The notes under the pieces were generated by a model. That model worked only from the letters and a program-made list of their open reading frames with translations, did no database searches and was not told the origin of the DNA. Below, in pieces: positions 23,807 to 36,246 of a stretch of 64,000 nucleotides of DNA. Every line of letters starts with the position of its first letter. Position 1 is the stretch's first letter. This DNA comes from Brevipalpus yothersi (Eukaryota; Arthropoda; Arachnida; Trombidiformes; Tenuipalpidae), in contig QZCP01000160.1 in the NCBI GenBank assembly GCA_003956705.1, positions 30,916 through 94,915 of the forward strand, given 5' to 3'. Made by a program: the position numbers and the translations under genes.

Positions 23807-25294
23807 CTATATTTCACCATCTTCGATTGTGGATACTCGCATTCTTAAGTAAAAGCATGCCCGATTGATGATTGCAAGAGTGATCACAAATAAAGCAACG
23901 TATAAAACTATTAGACCTTTGTAGCTTGAGACATAATTCATTGTGGTGAGAGTAACGGCTAAGGCAATACCAAAGAATACTATTGCTACGATAACATAAG
24001 TCAATCCCTTGTGGCGAGCATAACTAAGACCAACGGAGGAAACCTTTCGACAATGTGGACATAGTGCCGCAGTGCCACTGTGAATGTTGAACAAGAAATA
24101 CTCATAACAATGTCCACATGTGACCCGACGCATTCCAAGGGGTGCAGCAGAACTTTGGAAAGCATCACGATCACCACCACCACCGTCAGCAACTGGAGGT
24201 TAAATTTTAAAAATTTTAGAATTAGTTTAACAACTTCTCATTTTCATTCTTCAACAACTGAAACTCACCATTGTCGAGTGAAGCTCGTAACTTGTTTCTC
24301 GGATCAGAACTTAGGCTAATGATACGGGTACAATTTTTACGAGGACAGGCAATCCTTTGAGCTGCAGCATTACAAATGAGCAAACAATTGCATGGGCAAC
24401 GAACGTATTTTTTTCCTGCTGGTGCTGGCCTTATTGGCTATCAGAAAAAGAGATAGAAAAGAGATAAAACTCAATGAGATCGATGTTCTATCATTGTAAA
24501 CATTAGCTAATAAAAGTAAACTTACAGTTGCCTCACCACACTGTTCACATTTGACAACATGTTGTTCCTGTTTCTCGGTTATGTCAACTCTTGAGCTGCA
24601 CACTTTACAGTCGACTTCATATCGTTCTCTATCCATCTCATGCCTAATTGGCAAGGAAAGTTCATGAGCTACCGTGGCCATAGTTCGACCCTCACCACTT
24701 GTGGAATGATCTGGATGAGAAAAAGAGAGGTAGAGAGAAAGAATGTTTGGTCAAAAAATTATCACATATTGAAAGAAATAGATAGTAGTTGATCCTCTCT
24801 CTCTTTTTCTCTCTCTTTCTCTCTGAAATCCACAGAGAGAAAGTGAACACTATGAGATTAATGATTTATCATCAATCTTGTAAGGAAAAAGATAGGCGTT
24901 GTTGTGCAGACTGTCATCATTATGAGTCATTCAGTAAACCTACCATAGCTTCCGACTTGATAGGGTGGTGGAGATTCTGAGTAGGAGCCTACTTGATTTC
25001 GACCTCCTCCACCACCTCCTAAATAAGAAAGAGGAGATGATCAGAAAAAAAGTAAGAGAGTGGTTAGAAACAGAAAAAGATGGACACAAAGTTCAAATGA
25101 TAAGAGAGAAAAAGATGATAGGAAAAGTGGAGAAGAGAAGATGATAGAGAGAGACTTTTCAAACATTAAACAAACTCTTGAATATGAGTTAGATGAGGAA
25201 AGTGAGAAATGATCAGGCTATTTGATTGATTGATGGTATGTTTACACTTACCCAGAAGAGGCTGATTTTCATCATTGGAAATATTTGAAGACAT
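23807..25294 (-). CDS. PIP4P: Phosphatidylinositol-4,5-bisphosphate 4-phosphatase (PIP4P/TMEM55)
   Basis: PIP4P1/2 (TMEM55B/A) are late-endosomal/lysosomal membrane proteins; the B form recruits JIP4 for lysosome movement. The start is ATG 25294 (MSSNISNDENQPLLG), an N-terminus with a dileucine-type ENQPLL signal. A second exon (~25020-24942) encodes a Gly-rich GGGGGGRNQVGSYSESPPPY segment with a PPxY motif. Further exons at ~24712-24526, ~24435-24270 and ~24191-23807 encode paired-Cys zinc-ribbon motifs (CKVCSSRVDI, CEQCGEA), KKYVRCPCNCLLICNAAAQR and IACPRKNCTRII. The CX5R phosphatase-like motif (CNAAAQR) is intact, although catalytic activity of the family is debated. The last exon holds a third Cys pair (CGHCYEYFLF, LCPHCRKVSS) and two transmembrane helices near the C-terminus. 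Exon limits are approximate. Confidence 0.9.
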
Positions 25295-27247
25295 ATTGTT
25301 TCACCAAAACGTGAGTAAAATATCAGTAGAGGGGAAGAAATGAAAAAAAAATTCTCCTCAATTGATCCTCTTGCTCTTCCAACAGTGGTTGTAGGATTTA
25401 AAAAATATATAGATTTCAATGGCACTGAATTAAAAAAATACTATATATGTGTATGTGTGTATAGTATGAATGATGAGGCGAGCTTTTTTAAAACATTAGC
25501 TCATCAGAAAATCATCATCAAAGCCTTTTGCTATATCAAGTGATGCCCGAGCCAACAGAGTGATGTGTATATATGATATTGATAACAATTTGCTTGATGA
25601 ATATCCAAGAAGATGTATACTTGAATAACGTTTGTAGGTGTATGACAAAAGATTGATTCTCGGGTCTAGTATTTTAATAATCAAAGAGTATTGACTCTTC
25701 AATTTTAATAATAATTACGATATGATGATATCCACCTCCCCTTCCTCTCTCTCTCTCTCTCTTTCTCTTTCTTTTCGTTCCCTTTATTTCAATCACACAC
25801 ACACAAAGACTTTTTTTACTAACAGCAAATGATGATGAAAACTTATCACTATAAATCAATCAGCAATAGTTACTACTGTAAACTTTACACAACTCGGTGA
25901 GACATACACACATTCGAAATACAGTCCAAATATACACACATTTACAATGGTGATGATTTTTTTTTCACCAATAACACTTGAAACTATGTCCAATTGATTA
26001 TCTTCCAACCACTTCTGGAAATGAAAATGTAACCCACAACGAACCAGAAACCTTAACTACAACAAATGATGATGATTCCTGGGATTCACTTTGACAAGTC
26101 TGGACTCGGTTTGTTTTGGTTGCTCTCAATTGGCTCTTTAATATTACTTGAATATGCTTTTGGCGCCTTCAATGAACTCACATCATTCCCTGACAATGTT
26201 CTCATTTCTTTCTGTGTGTGAAAATCTTTGTTTTTTGGCTGCCATTAGCTAATCAATTAGCAGAGATAGTCTAGGAATGCTTTTTGGAGTGATGATTGAG
26301 AATGTTTCTTGGAAAATGACTTTGAAGGATATCCAGAAAAGAGAGAATTGTCGAAGAAAATTATCTTCTACTAAACTTACCGATCTTTTACTTGGGTAAA
26401 GTGAGAGGAAGGAATGTCATCATGTCATAATAAATTGTCTGATGAGGAAAATTGAGAGATTCATTTTTTTCATTCCATTTTTTCTCTCATTTTCTGTATC
26501 TCATTCACGTTTTGTCGTCCTGCAGATGATTTGAGAATTGATAGAATAAAATGACTTAAGATTGAATTTGACAACCTAAGCATGATTTTTTCAACATCTA
26601 TCATTTCCTGCGATTCGATTCTGTATGAATGGGATAAATACAAATATTTTGAGTGCATCTTGTTTGATAGGAGTCAGCAGAGCTAATGCTAAGAAATTCT
26701 ACTCTCCTCGAAAAAGCCTATGATCATCAGTATCTGAGCGAGTTTCATTCAATACTCTCCTATCCTCTTTGCCTCTCAATCAAACCAAAATTATTTGTTC
26801 GCTTCAGGATTGCCTGTCCAACCCAATGGAATCTAACAGCTCCTCAATAATGTCTCAAAAGTTCTGAATCATTTCATGCTAATATGAGCAGATGAGATGA
26901 GATGAGATGTTGAGGGAGTGTTCCAAAATATGAGAGTCAAAGTGTATAGTTAAGCCAAGTCCAGGATCTTTTTTCTTGACCCAGTCTGAAAAAATTTCTT
27001 TGTGATCAACCACTCATGTGCTCAACTTTCGCTGATGCGGTTAATTAAGACGCTCCTCGTTTGTTTGACCAATGATAGCATACAAAACAATTAAAAGTGA
27101 ATCACATTGTCTGAATGTTGACATTGATCCACTTTTGCTGCCCGGATCCTCAATTTTAGCTATATAAGAGTGGAATGTGAGCCATAATCGTTATTTCATG
27201 AGTCAGATTATGATGTGATAGATGCAAGTTTTTTTCTCACTTTCCTA
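25295..27247. other. Long intergenic region upstream of PIP4P and the small secreted gene
   Basis: This ~1.95-kb AT-rich stretch contains no coding sequence I can support. It includes the PIP4P promoter and 5' UTR side, a CT-rich microsatellite (25743-25770) next to a CA run (25793-25804), several short TG/CA runs and, at its right end, a TATA box for the next gene. Frames open here lack similarity and codon structure. Confidence 0.35.
27161..27168 (+). promoter_or_regulatory. TATA box of the small secreted-protein gene
   Basis: TATATAAG lies 87 bp upstream of ATG 27248. Transcription would start near 27190, giving a 5' UTR of about 60 nt. Most housekeeping genes in the window lack such a box, so this gene is probably tissue- or stage-regulated. 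Confidence 0.6.
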
Positions 27248-27734
27248 ATGGATTCTCGATCAATTATTTGGATTTTTTCCGTATTACTTTTAGTGGTGAA
27301 AATGTTCGCGAATGCCGATCAGGTTGTCAATTTTGATCACCCTGAAAGTGAAAAGGTGGTCAAAATTGAAGGAACAGTAGACAATGATTATGCTTATTCA
27401 CCACATTTAAAAGTAAGTAAAATGTTTTTGAGAGGAAAGAAATTTAATTATAATCTTCAATCATCAGTATGGCCAGCCCTACATGATACCATATTCAAAT
27501 AAAATTTATCCACTTGGCTTTGTGGATCCCATCATAGTGGTTGCAGTGATTGCTATTCCCCTTCTAGCTCTTCTAGCTCTTGGCTCTCTAATGATGCCAA
27601 TGGTCCCAATCTTTATATATTTATTAACGGTATTTTGTCCTGTTGGAAGTTCTGGTCGACGAAAGCGTGACATTACTCATGATTCAATTCTGAAATCTGT
27701 TCAAAACTCCCTCAAAATGTTCGAAAATACTTGA
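27248..27734 (+). CDS. Small secreted or membrane protein of unknown function
   Basis: I do not recognise this protein. Probable CDS: 27248-27412 joined to 27469-27734, ~143 residues. The start MDSRSIIWIFSVLLLVVKMF is a signal peptide, with likely cleavage after FANA. The mature region begins with an acidic segment, then K|YGQPYMIPYSNKIYPLGF across the splice junction. A strongly hydrophobic stretch follows (VDPIIVVAVIAIPLLALLAL, GSLMMPMVPIFIYLL), long enough for one or two membrane helices. A basic GRRKRD follows, which resembles a furin-type cleavage site, and then a hydrophilic tail. The TATA box at 27161 supports a real promoter. A 28-codon-offset ORF at 27796-28062 may be an additional exon or noise. 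Lineage-specific arthropod secreted proteins often look like this; no function is implied. Confidence 0.55.
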
Positions 27735-28485
27735 ATGATGCTCAAAATTTTTCCCAAAATAGCCGAAATTATATCCATGATTAAGAATTCCTCACATGAG
27801 AGTAAAAATGTGTTCATTTTTCAGACTTCAAAGTTCTCAGACTCAAAATCCTCGAAATAAAAAACAAAAAATCTTCAATCCTCTGTTTATCATTCCGGGA
27901 GTAGAGAAGAAATGGTTATCTAGCTTCTTTAACGCTGAAGCTGAGAAATTCTCATCATTCAGCCAAGTTTTCGCCAAGAGGGAAAGTTCCAAATCTATTA
28001 GTCCCTATGAAACTTTTCCAGATAATCAGAAATCGATGAAATATATGAATAAAAATTCCTAGTTTTTAATTATCTACGTGTGAGTATATCACGTATACAT
28101 GTATCCCCTATACACAAGCAACCATACATAAGTTGCAGCATTTTGATAGCCCACAGTTGAGTATTTCTGTGAGAGGAGAAAGAAAAGTTAGAAACTCAAT
28201 AAATTCGAAAAATGATATGTTTAGAATAATCAAAAAAATTTCGATTAAATTTTTGATCGGCAAGCGGAACCGGAACACAGAACCTTCGAGCATTTAAACG
28301 GCGCCAAATTTTGAAGCGACCTCTGGTGTTGCTTACTCATCAGCACATTTTTTTTCACTTCTCTTGACCATGCTGTTTGGTTATGTTTTGTGATTTAAAT
28401 TTGATCAATTTAAATTGTTTGATTATTGTATGGTTTGTTTTTGATTTGGTATAAACAGTTTGTACACGTGGTAATAGTGCTCAAG
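27735..28485. other. Region between the small secreted gene and NOP56
   Basis: This 751-bp region contains the 3' side of the small secreted gene and an unsupported ORF at 27796-28062. The latter is hydrophilic, starts near an acceptor-like TTTTTCAG at 27818-27825 and cannot be joined in frame to an obvious donor. The NOP56 promoter also lies here; no TATA box is visible. Confidence 0.3.
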
Positions 28486-30228
28486 ATGGTGAGTGTTTTG
28501 TGTGTGTGTACTATTGTTTGATCAAGATGTGATTATTTAATTTTCATATTTTTACTTGATCACAGGTCGCAACACAAATGTTTGTGTTGTTTGAACATGC
28601 TGTCGGATATTCTCTGTTCCGGGTTAAAGAGTACGAAGAGATTGCAAGTCAAATACCCAAGGTGGAGAAGGCCTGCAATGATTTTATTAATTTTAAGAAT
28701 ATGGTCCAACTGGTCTCCTATCAGGCACATAAGAGCGGTAATTCCACTTTAGAGAACACATTGAATGTTTCAGAAGGAGAAATGCATCCTGATTTACAAT
28801 TGTTTTTGGACACCAATTTGCCGAAAAGTAGCAAAAAAGTTCAGACCATACTGGGAGTGTCCGATCCCAAGATAGGAACTGTGATTCAAGAAAGCAGTGG
28901 TGTCACTTGTTCTCATACGGATGTTGTACCAGAGGTGATTCGTGGTATAAGGCTTCATTTTGATCGTCTCGTCGAGAATCTTAGTGGTAAGACTATTGGC
29001 TCATCAGAAGCTGGTTTAGCGCGAAGCTTCTCGAGAAGCAAAGTAAAGTTTAATATTAATCGAGCCGATAACATGATTATTCAAAGCATAAGTTTGTTAG
29101 ACCAAATGGACAAAGATATCAACACTTTTTCCATGAGACTCCGAGAGTGGTATGCCTACCATTTCCCAGAACTCCTTAAGCTTGTTCCCGATAACTATGT
29201 TTTTGCTAAAGTTGTTCAAGTAGTTGGGGATCGGAAAAATTTTGACGAGGAGGAGCTGAAACCCAAATTGATGGAAATTTTAAACGATGATCAATTGTGT
29301 GATTCGATAATAAATGCAGCCAAAACATCGATGGGCATGGACATCTCTCCGATCGATCTCATCAACATTTCCTCTTTTTCATCCAAAGTTATTAATCTTG
29401 CTGAGTATCGTCATCAACTTATGGATTATTTACAGAGCAGAATGCATAATGTTGCCCCGAATCTTTCATCACTGATTGGTGAAACTGTGAGTTTTCGAAT
29501 TTTTTCTTCCTACATCTTCTAATGAACATTATATCTTTTAGGTTGGTGCTCGCTTAATTTCTCATGCTGGTAGTTTAATCAATTTAGCAAAATATCCTGC
29601 ATCTACTGTCCAAATTCTTGGTGCCGAGAAAGCTCTATTCCGAGCTCTCAAAACTCGTGGTAACACTCCTAAGCATGGCTTACTTTTCCATTCAACTTAC
29701 ATTTCACGAGCTGGGACTAGAAACAAGGGGAGAATATCTAGATTCCTAGCCAACAAGTGCAGTATAGCTTCTAGGATCGATTGTTTCGCAGACAAGCCTC
29801 TAGATGTATTCGGCTCTGTCCTGAAACAGCAAGTGGAGGATCGTTTAGTTTTTCTGGATACTGGCACTGTCCCCAAAAAGAATCTTGAGGTGATGAAAGA
29901 TGCCGAAGAACAAGTTGCTCAAATATTGCATGAAAAAGCAGAGAAAAAGAAGGCTAAAGCTCTCCGCAAGAAGCAGAAGAGGGAATCTAAGCTACAATCC
30001 CAGGATGATACGATCGAACAGAACGAAAACGAAAATGGTATGGACACGTCAGAAATCAATGAAAAGGGAGCTACGGATGGGGTTAATAAGAATAAGAAGC
30101 GTAAAAGAAATCGTGCTGAGGCAGATGAGACTGTCCCAGAGAATGGTGTTGATGGTGATGTGTCTCTCAACAATGATAACTCTCTCAGTGCAAAGAAAAA
30201 GAAGAAAAAGAAGAAGCAAAATGAGTGA
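28486..30228 (+). CDS. NOP56: NOP56, box C/D snoRNP core protein
   Basis: NOP56 is a core scaffold of nucleolar box C/D snoRNPs with NOP58, fibrillarin and 15.5K; these carry out rRNA 2'-O-methylation. CDS: 28486-28488, 28566-29486, 29542-30228 (~536 residues). The first coding exon contributes only the ATG; the second begins VATQMFVLFEHAVGYSLFRV. The NOP5 N-terminal domain is followed by the coiled coil and Nop domain: SLLDQMDKDINTFSMRLREW, YAYHFPELLKLVPDN, LIGETVGARLISHAGSLINL, AKYPASTVQILGAEKALFRA, LKTRGNTPKHGLLFHS, ISRFLANKCSIASRIDCF. The Lys-rich C-terminus (KKKKKKKKQ type) is the usual NOP56/58 KKE/D tail. Wording favours NOP56 over NOP58. Its introns (77 and 55 nt) are too short to host snoRNAs. 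Confidence 0.96.
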
Positions 30229-31932
30229 TTATATTTTCCTGTAATTTGAATGATCCTCAATCTATTTTGACCCTAAATGTAATTCATCTGTTTCATCTAA
30301 AATAAATTTCACTTCTGTTCTATAATATAATCATTTGATTTTCTTCCTTTTCTTCTTTTCGTGAAACTTTATTTGAACCATGCAACAAACATCAACTACG
30401 ATCAAAAGGTATGATAGTGAGAGTGGAATATCCACTGAAACACACTTCTCATTGATATGAGAATGTAGGTATTGCAAGCTCTGTTGAAAGGTCGTACAAG
30501 AAAAGTGTATGTCCTTCGTGTACCGTGAATAAACGACTCTATCATGTCGAGTCCTTCTTGATCACTGGACCATATCTTACCACCCACCAAATATCTAAAC
30601 TGTTTCTTCGTCTTCTAAATTTCAACCAAACTTTCTCTCTCGTACCAACTTCTCCCCCCTTTTTCTGGTATACTTTGCCACCCACAAGCCTTAGCATCTC
30701 AAAATCTTCAATGTAATTCCCACATAACGGAACTCCCCACTTTTTTGGCCTAATAAAAAACTATCTCTATCCACTTCAACTAATGCTTGCATTTTTCTTT
30801 CTTCTCATTTACTACGACTGATCATCTTTCGTCTATTGTCTTGCAGTAATTAACGTGGACACACATACTTACCGATCATTGATTGACTAGGTCCAGTGAA
30901 TTGGTAGTTTCATAGTTTCATCAGGCTTATCAGTGGGAGTGTAGACTGTTTTCCTTTTAGAATCATCGGTTTTTTTGTTTGCAGCAATTATACGTGATCA
31001 AGAGCTTGTAGCACAATTCTTACACGAATAACGAAGGCCATCGACAGCATCCTGAAACATTTTTCACATCTGAAACAGTTTTCAGTTTGTTTTAGGATTC
31101 AGAATCGTTGAGCATTACCGGTGTTTCTTCAGTCAGATCGAATTTTTATTTATATTTATTGACTTATCTCATAATTTGCTTATTTCTTCTCAATATGAGC
31201 TCAAATAGAGATGATCACTGACCGAAAACCTTGACATACAAAGATATGTGATATTGATACAATTTTATATCGCTCAATTTCTATAATTATCATGAATCAA
31301 TTTTGATAATTTGATAATTTCTTAAACTAATTGTGACTCATCAACCACATCATTCACACATTGAATTAATTTTTTAATGAGAAGTTTTCACACTTATTTG
31401 CATCACAATTCATCATTCAATTTAGCATAATCCAACAGACTGCGTGAACTTTCTTTCGATTGAATGATCCAACGGTTCGTGTTCACATCTTGACACAGGT
31501 CAACTGTTCCGTTGACATCGAGGTTCTCATTGTGATACAACGTGATCTGTGACTTTGTCTGACCAAGATTTGTGATTATAGCTTCTCAACGGGTGAGTTG
31601 ATGTCCAGTTAAATCAGAAAAAAATACATTCGATATACTTGAGCCTCGAAACTCTGAAAGACATGTTCTTTTTTCGGTATTGATCGATGTGTAAATCTTT
31701 TGACGATTTTTGTCAACAATTAATATTGTGCTTCCTGATGTTCTTTTTCATTCCCATTTTATTAGATGTGAAACCATTATTTCTCGAATATGAACATACA
31801 AGACTGTGATTCCTTATGGAGAAATATTTTTTCAACAAATGTTATCCATTTTTCCCGATGATTCGAGCAAAGAGAAGGAAGAAGTCAGCGAGAATCCAAA
31901 GATTATCCTAATTTTATTAATGAAAAAAGATT
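30229..31932. other. Long non-coding stretch between NOP56 and the GMC oxidoreductase
   Basis: This ~1.7-kb AT-rich region begins with the NOP56 3' UTR (AATAAA at 30301-30306). I find no supported gene, RNA or repeat. Its right end must contain the promoter and possibly a non-coding 5' exon of the GMC gene. Short ORFs here lack codon structure. Confidence 0.35.
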
Positions 31933-34908
31933 ATGGTTTCAGTTTCACCTATTCTGCCATCAGTTTTGCCATTATTAACACTTTTCTGGTTGAGAACTGC
32001 TGATGATCAAATATCGTTCAATAGAAAAGATTGGGATCGAGAATATGACTATATTGTGGGTGAGTTTCAGGTGTAAAAAGTTAAAAATTTCCAACCGTAC
32101 GATTTGATGTGTAAAATTCCTAATGTGATAAATATTACAATCCAGTTGGTGGCGGATCGGCTGGAGCAGTGTTGGCCAATCGATTATCTGAGAATCCAGA
32201 TTGGAAAGTTCTTCTCATCGAGGCTGGAGGATCAGAAAGTGTTTTAAGTGATATTCCAGTTGCTGCAGCCACACTTCAACTTACACCGATAGATTGGGCA
32301 TTTCAAAGTGAACCACAGGAAGCCTCATGCTATGGTCTAATCAATCGACGATCCCGTTGGCCTCGTGGTCGAGTTCTTGGTGGCTCATCTGTGCTCAATT
32401 ATATGTTATACGTTCGAGGGAATCGAAGGGACTATGATCAATGGGCCAAGCTTGGCTGTAAAGGGTGGTCATGGAGAGAAGTTTTTCCTTACTTCCTGAA
32501 ATCTGAGGACAACCAAGACCCAAAATTTTTGGCCAATGGTAAGCTGAAAAGTTTTCTTCGGGAACAAAATCTCAATTTCTTATATCGACAAGGTTTTAAG
32601 GTCCTGAAAGACTTAATGTAATGTGATAATGTCAGATAGTACGATCAATCGATCAGCCTTCGTATACTTCCCTCATTTGCATGAATACAGTTTCTCAACC
32701 GATATTGATCGACCGACAAAAAGATCTGATTACCTCATAAACACAGTATATTAGTGACTAAAAGCTTTCAAAATTTTTGAATGCTCAAGTGCATGAGTAT
32801 TTGATGAAATAAATTCCGAGTTTCAACTCAAGGACTTCAATAGTAAAACATCATTATCAAATTTTCCAGCAGATTTCACTCAGCTAGTTGTATTCTCTGC
32901 TTATATTTGCTTTGATTTCAATGGAAACTCATGCGACGAAATTTTTGAGCCTAAAAAGCATGATGAAATGAGTGATTTTTTATTTCGAAATTTGTCCTCA
33001 CAAAAGACTTGGTAAATATTATTATTTTTAATCTGTGATGAGAACATCAAGTGCATTTATGAGAACGAAGTAATTGCAATTTTTTATCAGAACGAAGTAA
33101 AGCATAACTAACCACGATTGAGCACATTCTAATCGATGCCTATTTCCTTTTTTCTTCCTTTTCTTCTCCCGGGAATACTTGGACACATCGACGATACCTC
33201 CTATCATGACCGCTTCCCCAAAAAATCACTCTCTCTCCAAACTCTTGGGGGTCACAATAATGGTAAAAACTTTCACTCTTCATGATGGCAATGGATCAAC
33301 TGTAACAATCTATCATCTCCTCTCGATACGCTTCCATGCTTTTTGATTCAATGTCCGCTCCTGGCCTGAACACACAAAAATCTACTTACTTACAAATCTA
33401 ATGCATCTTCAAGGGTATCACTCAAGCGGTGGCTATCTAACCGTTCAAATGCCTCCTGATCCATCGCCATTAGCACATGCTTTTCCTGAGGCAGGTAAAC
33501 ACTTAGGATATCCAAATTTAGATATAAATGGACCAATTCAAGCTGGTTTCATGATACCTCAAGGCACAATTCGAAGAGGTGCTCGATGTTCTACCTCCAA
33601 AGCTTTTCTCAGACCAATACGAGATCGACCCAATCTCCATATACTCACATTCGCTTATGCAACAAGAATTTTATTTGATCATCGAAAAAGAGCGATTGGT
33701 GTTCAATTTGATAGATTCACCGTTACACATGTCGTTTTCGCTCGAAGAGAGATAATAATTTCTGCTGGCTCAGTTAATACTCCTCAACTGTTGATGCTCT
33801 CTGGTATCGGTCCTCGAGATCATCTCCATTCTCACGGAATTCGAGTGATTCAAGATCTTCCGGTTGGTGAGAACCTTCAGGATCACATATATCCGGGAGG
33901 AATACATTTCACTATTGATGCCAAAGTTTCCTTGATACAAAGAAGAATTGGAAATGTTGGGAACATTATCGATTACTTCGTTCATGGAAGAGGTAACTAT
34001 TAACATTGATCATTCTTATCCTGGAATTACTTGTGAAAATGTCACTATTAATCTGAATCTCGATTTTTTTTCCAGGCCCATTCACTGCACTTGGTGGAGT
34101 AGAGGGACTCGGATTCATAAAGACTAAATTTTCAAATTTCACTGATGATTGGCCTGACTTCGAGATTCACATGATTGCCGGAAGTCCTACTTCTGATGAT
34201 GGAACAATATTTCGTCGAGTTCAAGGGTATACTCGAGAGATGTGGGATCAAGTGTATCGTCCTTATCTAGCTTTTGACACCGTTAGCATGTATCCCGTTA
34301 TGTTGAGACCCAAAAGCATTGGCTACATTCATTTGCGTTCATCAAGTCCATATGATCCACCGATCATTGAGCCTCGCTACTTGACACATAAAGATGACAT
34401 CAAATCGATGGTAGATGCAATGAAAATATCTATCGCTGTTGGAATGGCTCCATCATTTCGAAAATTAGGAGCACAACTATTTGATACAGTTTTCCCGGGT
34501 TGTGAAATATATCCAATGTGGGGTGATGAATATTTAGCCTGTGTTGCTCGAACATTCACCTCAACTCTCTATCATCCTGTGGGAACAGCTCGAATGGGTC
34601 ACCCAAGAGATCCTCGATCAGTTGTCGATCCTCTACTGCGAGTGATCGGAATCAAAGGTTTAAGAGTAGCCGATGGATCGATTATGCCCACTATTGTGTC
34701 GGGTAATACTAATGCACCTATTATCATGATTGCCGAAAAGTTAGCAGACATGATCAAAGGTGAATCTATGCCAAAAATTAATATACTCAATCAGCCTGAG
34801 CCCGATGATGATGATCCCGATCCTGATGCTGAGATTGGAAAAACGAATTTCGAATATGTTGATGAAGTGCTAGACAAGCTCATGGCTGATAAAAAGGCTC
34901 GAGCTTGA
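31933..34908 (+). CDS. Secreted GMC-family FAD oxidoreductase (glucose dehydrogenase-like)
   Basis: CDS: 31933-32059, 32146-32538, 33414-33992, 34076-34908 (~643 residues). The start MVSVSPILPSVLPLLTLFWL is a signal peptide. The FAD-binding fold starts with YDYIVVGGGSAGAVLANRLS and continues with the ADP-ribose-binding Glu in VLLIEAGG. GMC signature 1 (RGRVLGGSSVLNYMLYVRGN) and signature 2 (GSVNTPQLLMLSGIG) are intact. The C-terminal active site has the expected His in STLYHPVGTARMG and the Asn in SGNTNAPIIMIAEKLAD. This family includes glucose dehydrogenase, ecdysone oxidase and defensive-secretion enzymes; substrate cannot be told. An acidic tail (PEPDDDDPDPDAEI) ends the protein and is also found in the tandem duplication downstream. 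The second intron is long (875 nt), the other two normal. Confidence 0.9.
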
Positions 34909-35519
34909 TCTCTACTCGAATGCTAACATTAGCATATTTTGTTGATTGCTTATTTATTTAAGCTGATTACTGTGATCTTGCCAAAAAAACTCTTGATAAC
35001 GTCCAAATAAATTTAACTTTTCCACAGTCAACTGAAAATCTTAGTCATGACGGAATCTTAGCTGTACAGAAAGCTATTCCTATCATTCCAAGAGTTTGGA
35101 ATGAGGGATCATTCGGTGATATCCAGAGCAATCCTGTGAAACTAAATAGCTATGAAGAGAGGAAAATATTCAAAAGTCTCACTCAATCAGATTGAAGATA
35201 GCTCAAAACTTTTTCTACTCAACTCAGTAGAAGTTTCCTCAAGGCAAGGCCAGTGAGATCAGTTGAGTAGTTTGACAGTTTGACAGTTGTCAAAGGCTGA
35301 TACTAGACTTGGCCCACTTGAGATAGCCTCGAGCCAACAGTTTTCTTTTTCTGTCATCTTTTGTTCAAGTTTCCATAGCACTGAGGTCATCTTTGATTAT
35401 AATTTCTAGCACTCAAGAGGGGAAAGATTCAATAAAGTACATGTTTCTAATTGATTGTTCGATAGTACACCCTTTTCACTGGTAACTTGATTCAAATTTT
35501 CTCAAACAAATTTCGTGTA
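34909..35519 (+). other. Region between the GMC gene and small gene A
   Basis: This 611-bp stretch, part of repeat unit A, carries the GMC 3' UTR (AATAAA near 35006) and the upstream region of gene A. A short direct repeat, GTTTGACAGTTTGACAGTT, lies at ~35269-35288. No extra gene is seen. Confidence 0.35.
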
Positions 35520-36246
35520 ATGTCTTCTCAGGTAAGTGATTTTATCATCTCAAATCAATTCAAGTTCCCATCCTCTTTTTGTTTTAATAGACTATCGAGT
35601 CTAATCGCCCATCCAGTTGAATTCGGGATCACCGGAGCAGAGCCATTTTTTGTTAAGATGAGATCCATGTTTCCATGAATTTGTTCTCTATTCATCTCTA
35701 ATTGTTTTATTTTCAACTGGTCTCTAGATTGAAACGAAGATCATGAAGAAATTACCAGAGTTTTGTTCTATTATGAAGCCAATGGAGGATAATGGCTACT
35801 ATGGACTCTTCTGTGACAAATTTCACCTGTCTCTGTACGGAAGTGATATGCGCTATGGAAAAACAGATGAAGTTACAAAACTGACTTGGAAAGAAAAGTG
35901 TGATTACTTCAAGCAAAAATATTCCATTTCCAGAATTCCAAGACTTCCTCTCTTTAAGTTACATGTTCTTTTAGCATTTAAAAGCATCAAATGGTATGAT
36001 GCTCTCATAAAGGCGAGAGATACGTTTACTGAAATTAGTGAAAAAGCTGACCGATTGATTAGGTCATTTATTTTCTCGTATTGCGTTGAGAAACCTTTCC
36101 CTAAAGGGTGGGAAAAATCACAGGCCGAACTTCTTGGCAAATCTCCAGAAACTCAAGAACAAGTTCGTAGAATTCTGAAACTGGCTGTGGAGATGTTCAA
36201 TGGCGACCGAGATATTCCCAAAACACTTGCAAAATCACTGCTATGA
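35520..36246 (+). CDS. Unrecognised small protein, family copy A
   Basis: I do not recognise this protein. CDS: 35520-35531 joined to 35728-36246, 176 residues, starting MSSQ|IETKIMKKLPEFCSI. The tiny first exon (ATG plus three codons) and its donor are duplicated exactly in place in copy B. It has no signal peptide or membrane helix and is basic and helix-rich. Segments include MRYGKTDEVTKLTWKEK, DYFKQKYSISRIPRLP, KWYDALIKARDTFTEISEKA, DRLIRSF, PFPKGWEKSQ and ETQEQVRRILKLAVEMFNGD. The block ALIKARDTFTEISEKADRLI is shared with copy B and, more weakly, with the gene at 18.07 kb. Both tandem copies keep an open frame while their flanks diverge, which suggests that both encode protein. Confidence 0.7.

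Noticed and set aside
27796..28062. 88-residue frame after the small secreted gene
   Set aside because: Low complexity is absent and an acceptor-like TTTTTCAG precedes it, but no donor upstream joins it in a matching phase; kept only as a possible extra exon.
28489..29541. snoRNAs inside NOP56 introns, common in other animals
   Set aside because: The two introns are 77 and 55 nt, with no box C/D pair, too short to host a snoRNA plus splicing signals.
32539..33413. Possible nested gene in the long GMC intron
   Set aside because: No open frame of useful length, no snoRNA boxes at proper spacing and no repeat were seen.
35270..35288. Direct repeat GTTTGACAGTTTGACAGTT as a transposon footprint
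   Set aside because: It is only two short units inside the segmental duplication, without inverted ends or target-site duplication.
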